Position numbers and translations under genes: made by a program
Notes under the pieces: generated by a model
What the model saw: the letters and a program-made list of their open reading frames with translations, nothing else
What the model was told of the DNA's origin: nothing
Database searches by the model: none
Part shown: in pieces, positions 59,445 through 64,000 of the stretch
Position numbering within the stretch: the first letter of the stretch is position 1
Layout of the letters: every line of letters starts with the position of its first letter
Assembly: GCF_020731145.1 (NCBI RefSeq)
Contig: NZ_JAJFZN010000001.1
Coordinates: 992,001-1,056,000, forward strand
DNA from: Sneathiella sp. HT1-7
GTDB taxonomy: Bacteria; Pseudomonadota; Alphaproteobacteria; Sneathiellales; Sneathiellaceae
Direction: 5' to 3'
Length of the DNA: 64,000 bases

Positions 59445-60527
59445 TTAAGCCTCAGCGATGGAATTACCCGTGGCGCCAAGTTCATGACAGGCTTGCTGGA
59501 CACGCTCTGCCATTGATTTTTCACATTCCCTCAGCCATGCACGCGGATCATATTGCTTTTTGAAGGGCGTACCGTCTTCTGGATCGATCTGGTATTTGAA
59601 CGCCTTGGGGTTCGCCTCGACATAGGCTCCGATCGGCTTGGAGAAGGTAAACTGGGTATCCGTGTCGACATTCATCTTGAACACACCATAGCTGACAGCC
59701 TCGGCGATCTCCTCCGGGCTGGAACCCGATCCGCCGTGGAAGACAAAATCAAGCGGCTTGTCCTTTGTGTCGTAAATGCCCTGCACATGATTTTGTGACG
59801 CTTGCAGGATTTCCGGGCGAAGCTGGACATTCCCCGGTTTGTAAACACCATGAACATTGCCAAAGGCTGCTGCGACAGAAAAATGCCCGATTGGAGAGAG
59901 GCGTTCATAGGCTTGCAGCACTTCTTCGGGTTGGGTGTAGAGTTTGCTGTTATCCATGACATCAACATCGCTGCCAACACCGTCCTCTTCACCGCCCGTA
60001 ACACCGAGTTCAATTTCGAGGCTCATGTCAATTTTTGCAAGGCGTGTCAGGATACGCTCACATTCTGCAAGGTTCTCCTCAATCGGCTCTTCGGAGAGGT
60101 CAAGCATATGGGAACTGAACAGCGGTTTGCCAGTCGCGTTAAACTCATCCTCACTAGCGTCAATCATGCTCTCAACCCAGGGGATAAGCCCCTTGTTTGC
60201 ATGGTCGGTATGTAGAACTACGCAGATGCCATAGGCTTTGGCGACCGTGTGTGCGTGGCGGGCGGCGGAGACGGCGCCAATAACCCGCGCCTCGTCAACA
60301 TCCTTGATGCCCTTGCCGGCGAAGAATTGTGCGCCGCCATTGGAAAGCTGAATGATAATGTCGGACTTGCTCAGCATTGCGCCTTCCAGTGCAGCATTGA
60401 GGGTATTGGTGCTGGTGACATTGATTGCGGGCAGGGCAAACCCCTGCGCCTTGCAGTTTTTGACAAGGGCCAGATAGTCGGCACCTGTCACAACACCCGG
60501 TTTCAGTTTCTTGATTTCGTCTTGCAC
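59445..60527 (-). CDS. fbaA: Class II fructose-bisphosphate aldolase
   Basis: This zinc aldolase of 360 aa interconverts fructose 1,6-bisphosphate and triose phosphates. Zinc ligands and signatures are visible: VVLHTDHANKGLIPW, LEIELGVTGGEEDGV, FGNVHGVYKPGNVQLRPEIL, and FHGGSGSSPEEI with VSYGVFKMNVDTDTQ. This is the class IIA, E. coli FbaA-like form. It starts at GTG with GAGG 8-9 nt upstream. The terminator described after it ends the transcript. The next gene upstream, argS, is 71 nt away on the same strand. Confidence 0.93.
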   Translation of the reverse strand: MQDEIKKLKPGVVTGADYLALVKNCKAQGFALPAINVTSTNTLNAALEGAMLSKSDIIIQLSNGGAQFFAGKGIKDVDEARVIGAVSAARHAHTVAKAYGICVVLHTDHANKGLIPWVESMIDASEDEFNATGKPLFSSHMLDLSEEPIEENLAECERILTRLAKIDMSLEIELGVTGGEEDGVGSDVDVMDNSKLYTQPEEVLQAYERLSPIGHFSVAAAFGNVHGVYKPGNVQLRPEILQASQNHVQGIYDTKDKPLDFVFHGGSGSSPEEIAEAVSYGVFKMNVDTDTQFTFSKPIGAYVEANPKAFKYQIDPEDGTPFKKQYDPRAWLRECEKSMAERVQQACHELGATGNSIAEA

Positions 60528-60598
60528 GGTCTAATTCCTCTTAAATGACTGTTTTCTTGTCCTGCGCGAAAAGATAGGAGACAAATATTTAAAATTCT

Positions 60599-62368
60599 TT
60601 ACATCCGCTCCGGCACGTCAATACCCAGAATATAAAGCACCTGTTCCATCTGTCGAAGAGTAATGGCACAAAGCCGAAGTCGGGACGCGCGAATTACGGA
60701 GTCCGGTTCGCCCAAGACTTGACACTCATGATAGAAGGCGTTGAACTCCTGACTCAGGCTATACACATGATCGCAGAGAATATTTGGTGCATTCTTTTCT
60801 GCGGCTCCTTTCACGGCCTCAGGTAGCGCCGCAAGTGCGAGCATCAAATTCCGTTCAGTATCATGTGTGGCCTGCAGGCGGCCTTCGTTCAGACCCTGAT
60901 CCTTGGCCTTGCGGAGCATGGATTTTATACGTACGGCGGCATACATCTGATAGGGACCGGTGCGCCCTTCAAACTTGGTGAACCGTTCAATATCAAAAAC
61001 ATAGTTCGACATGCGTTGATTGTATAGGTCCGCATATTTGATGGCGGCAATGCCAACCTTTGTAGCGATGTCGGCTAGCTCAGCTGAGTCAAACCGATCT
61101 GACATACCCGATTCCGCAACTGTTTTTCTGGCCTCCTCGATTGCATCCTCAATCAAGCTGCGCAGACGAACAACTCCGCCATCCCGCGTTTTGAGGGGTT
61201 TGCCATCCTTGCCATTGACCGTGCCGAAGCCAATATGCTCAAGATGGCACTCCGGCTTTATGCTGTGGCATTTGCGGGCTGCGCGGAAAACCTGCTCGAA
61301 ATGGAGGCTTTGCCGAGCATCGACTACATAAAGGATTGTATCCGGATCATGTTGCTCCCGCCGCATCTCGATGGTGGCGAGGTCCGTTGTGCCATACATC
61401 ACCGCACCGTCTGATTTTTCTAGGATGAGTGGCGGCATCTTTTTCTTGTCGTCCTCTTCCGCTACATCGACAACGATGGCACCTTCGGAAACTTCTGCGT
61501 ATCCTTCCTGCTTCAGGCGGGTCATCATTTCCGGAATATGATCGTTGGTATCCGCTTCGCCGTTCCATTCCGTGAACTGGGCACCCAAAAGATCGAAGTC
61601 AGTACGGGTTTCGTTGATTGAGATATTGCGCATATGCTGCCAGAGCGCATGATAGCCGGCGCGGCCCTTCTGCAGATCGAAGGTGGCGACGCGAGCGCTT
61701 TCGAGAAATGCGGCGTCTTCCTTCGATCGGGCGGAAGCGGCAGGGTAGAGTTCTTGCAATTGCTCTACCGTGACAGGAGAGGTTTCTGGATAAGGGCCGG
61801 TGAAGTTGGCATCAAAATAGGGAAGGTTCGGTTGTTCTCGCTCAATCTCCTTGATGAGCAACCCCATGGGCAGGCCCCAATCACCGAAATGCACGTCGCT
61901 AATCACATCATCGCCCAGAAATTCGCGCAAGCGGCGGAGGCTTTCGCCGATGATGGTAGCGCGCAAATGGCCAACATGCATTGCCTTCGCGACATTCGGC
62001 CCTCCGTAATCGAGAATCACCTTCTGAGAGTCATGTTCACCGCGGCAGCCAAAATGTGTATCCTCGGCCAGATCGCTGATATGGCCAAGAAGAAAGTCAT
62101 CATTCAGTCGCATGTTGATGAAGCCGGGACCAGCGAGGGTTAACTCCAAAAAAAGCCCCGTTTTATCAAGTTCAGAGACAATTTCCTGCGCTATTTCTCG
62201 CGGATTGCGACCGACCTTCTTTGCGGCAGCCAAAGCACCATTGCACTGAAACTGCCCAAGTTCCCGGCGTTGCGATGGGGACACCTTGCCAAAAGAATTT
62301 TCTATGCCAATGTTTGAAAAGGCCTGACCGACGATCTGGCTTAATTGATTGAGAAGCGATGTTGTCAC
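60599..62368 (-). CDS. argS: Arginyl-tRNA synthetase
   Basis: A class I synthetase of 589 aa charging tRNA-Arg. The HIGH motif appears as VAKAMHVGHLRATIIGESLRR after GGPN, and the arginine-specific N-terminal domain precedes it. KMSK-equivalent features lie in KPLKTRDGGVVRLRSLI. The DALR anticodon-binding domain begins at RTGPYQMYAAVRIKSML. Starts at GTG with AGGAAA about 7 nt upstream. It is divergent from groESL. Confidence 0.94.
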   Translation of the reverse strand: MTTSLLNQLSQIVGQAFSNIGIENSFGKVSPSQRRELGQFQCNGALAAAKKVGRNPREIAQEIVSELDKTGLFLELTLAGPGFINMRLNDDFLLGHISDLAEDTHFGCRGEHDSQKVILDYGGPNVAKAMHVGHLRATIIGESLRRLREFLGDDVISDVHFGDWGLPMGLLIKEIEREQPNLPYFDANFTGPYPETSPVTVEQLQELYPAASARSKEDAAFLESARVATFDLQKGRAGYHALWQHMRNISINETRTDFDLLGAQFTEWNGEADTNDHIPEMMTRLKQEGYAEVSEGAIVVDVAEEDDKKKMPPLILEKSDGAVMYGTTDLATIEMRREQHDPDTILYVVDARQSLHFEQVFRAARKCHSIKPECHLEHIGFGTVNGKDGKPLKTRDGGVVRLRSLIEDAIEEARKTVAESGMSDRFDSAELADIATKVGIAAIKYADLYNQRMSNYVFDIERFTKFEGRTGPYQMYAAVRIKSMLRKAKDQGLNEGRLQATHDTERNLMLALAALPEAVKGAAEKNAPNILCDHVYSLSQEFNAFYHECQVLGEPDSVIRASRLRLCAITLRQMEQVLYILGIDVPERM

Positions 62369-62559
62369 AGAAATTTCCTGGCCTTGTTTGATATCTTTAC
62401 TTGTATTTACGCCGCCGCTTTCTTAATTGCGGGGAAAGCAATGACGCTCTATCTAATGGAAAATCGGGATGGGGCCAAGGGATTTGGGATTTCATCTCCC
62501 GCGATTGATCGAATTATTTAATTCGTGACTGAGATTCATAAGGAATTTTTTCTCCTCCC

Positions 62560-62588
62560 TTGACACTCGGTGGACATTTTATTACATC
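62560..62588 (+). promoter_or_regulatory. Putative groESL promoter
   Basis: TTGACA at 62560-62565 is a perfect -35, and TACATC 17 nt downstream is a weak -10. It lies immediately upstream of CIRCE. No convincing heat-shock sigma factor -10 was found. The remaining part of the 303-nt argS/groES interval (62369-62559) shows only an AT-rich inverted repeat CGAATT-N4-AATTCG at 62510-62525. Confidence 0.5.
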
Positions 62589-62601
62589 CATAGCGAATTT
62601 G

Positions 62602-62628
62602 TTAGCACTCCTCTCGATAGAGTGCTAA
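62602..62628. promoter_or_regulatory. CIRCE element (HrcA operator)
   Basis: TTAGCACTC, nine bases, then GAGTGCTAA. It is a perfect match to the CIRCE operator bound by the HrcA repressor. It is 44 nt before the groES start, just downstream of the TTGACA promoter. Confidence 0.97.
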
Positions 62629-62671
62629 CAAAGACAAATATGTTACTTATCCAAAGATGAGGGAGACTTTA

Positions 62672-62959
62672 ATGAAATTTCGTCCTTTGCATGATCGCGT
62701 AGTGGTCAAGCGTATAGAAGCTGAAGAAAAAACAGCTGGCGGCATTATTCTCGTAGACAGCGCGCAGGAAAAACCGTCCCAGGGCGACGTTCTTGCCGTT
62801 GGTAACGGGGCAATCGCCGAAGATGGCTCTGTTCGGCCGCTCGACGTAAAAGTCGGGGACAAGGTTGTTTTCGGCAAATGGTCCGGAACCGAGATCAAGG
62901 TCGACGGCGAAGACGTCTTGATCATGAAAGAATCAGACATCATGGGCATTTTGGCCTAA
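62672..62959 (+). CDS. groES: Co-chaperonin GroES
   Basis: The heptameric lid of GroEL, 95 aa. [44 protein letters not shown] carries the mobile loop. The end [15 protein letters not shown] is typical. ATG 62672 is chosen over 62657 because GAGGGAG lies 7-9 nt upstream. Expression is under the CIRCE element. groEL follows after 30 nt. Confidence 0.96.
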   Translation: MKFRPLHDRVVVKRIEAEEKTAGGIILVDSAQEKPSQGDVLAVGNGAIAEDGSVRPLDVKVGDKVVFGKWSGTEIKVDGEDVLIMKESDIMGILA

Positions 62960-62974
62960 TCAACACACTTGTGA

Positions 62975-64000
<1,026 letters not shown>

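Noticed and set aside
62510-62525. AT-rich inverted repeat CGAATT-N4-AATTCG between argS and groES
   Set aside because: It is short, AT-rich and distant from both starts. It may be structural or random.

Overview
The window is a contiguous piece of chromosome from an alphaproteobacterium, read as ordinary, densely packed core genome. The pointers are a hisC-tyrC pair, the CpdR response regulator, a COQ7-type ubiquinone hydroxylase, a SAM-II riboswitch ahead of metZ, apaG next to metZ, a CIRCE element ahead of groESL, and a complete set of diagnostic ethylmalonyl-CoA pathway enzymes. Genus cannot be fixed from the sequence alone. There is no phage, transposon, CRISPR array or obvious genomic island.

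Layout. 1-11 kb: end of hisC, tyrC, a DUF2125 protein, a DMT exporter, a ChaC-like cyclotransferase, a VOC protein, an adenosylcobalamin-dependent ribonucleotide reductase with a probable NrdR box, then an envelope operon ftsE-ftsX-gmhB-ydcF-plsC on the minus strand. 10-19 kb: zinc-ribbon protein, hpt, cpdR, a tightly overlapping three-gene glycan module (STT3-like GT-C protein, DPM1-like GT2, small EamA protein), cpaA, tRNA-Leu(CAA), a YqaA-like protein, dsbB, coq7. 18-22 kb: an unknown coiled-coil membrane protein, an HNH endonuclease, alkA-type glycosylase, S41 protease, gluQRS. 22-35 kb: a carbon-assimilation block, ecm (meaA) divergent from ccr-mcd, then YihY, a tautomerase, a flavin oxidoreductase, a HIG1-type protein, a cobalamin adenosyltransferase, etfBA, hbd and a thiolase. 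35-45 kb: arsC-like, an ABC-2 permease, argD-argF, hslO, a lipoprotein, and a TetR-RND efflux operon. 45-54 kb: trkH, folE, apaG, metZ with its riboswitch, tRNA-Gly(CCC), fumC, a GGDEF protein with a coupled 57-residue membrane protein, an enoyl-CoA hydratase, and an unusual three-domain Nfu protein. 54-64 kb: class III cyclase, unknown membrane protein, DUF4170 protein, ggt, MarR regulator, fba, argS, groES and the first 337 codons of groEL.

How the genes fit together. Ccr, Ecm and Mcd carry out the specific steps of the ethylmalonyl-CoA pathway for acetyl-CoA assimilation. The thiolase, hydroxybutyryl-CoA dehydrogenase and enoyl-CoA hydratase could supply crotonyl-CoA, ETF takes electrons from Mcd, and the PduO-type adenosyltransferase can make the coenzyme B12 that both Ecm and the ribonucleotide reductase need. 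The most distinctive regulatory DNA lies in the ecm/ccr intergenic region, ahead of metZ, the ribonucleotide reductase, argD and the MarR gene.

No convincing wholly new system was found. The observations most worth following are the Nfu protein with a duplicated, cysteine-less middle domain, the STT3-like/GT2/EamA module, the GGDEF-coupled mini membrane protein, and the inverted repeats between ecm and ccr. Functions are assigned by reading protein sequence and motifs; no database search was run.
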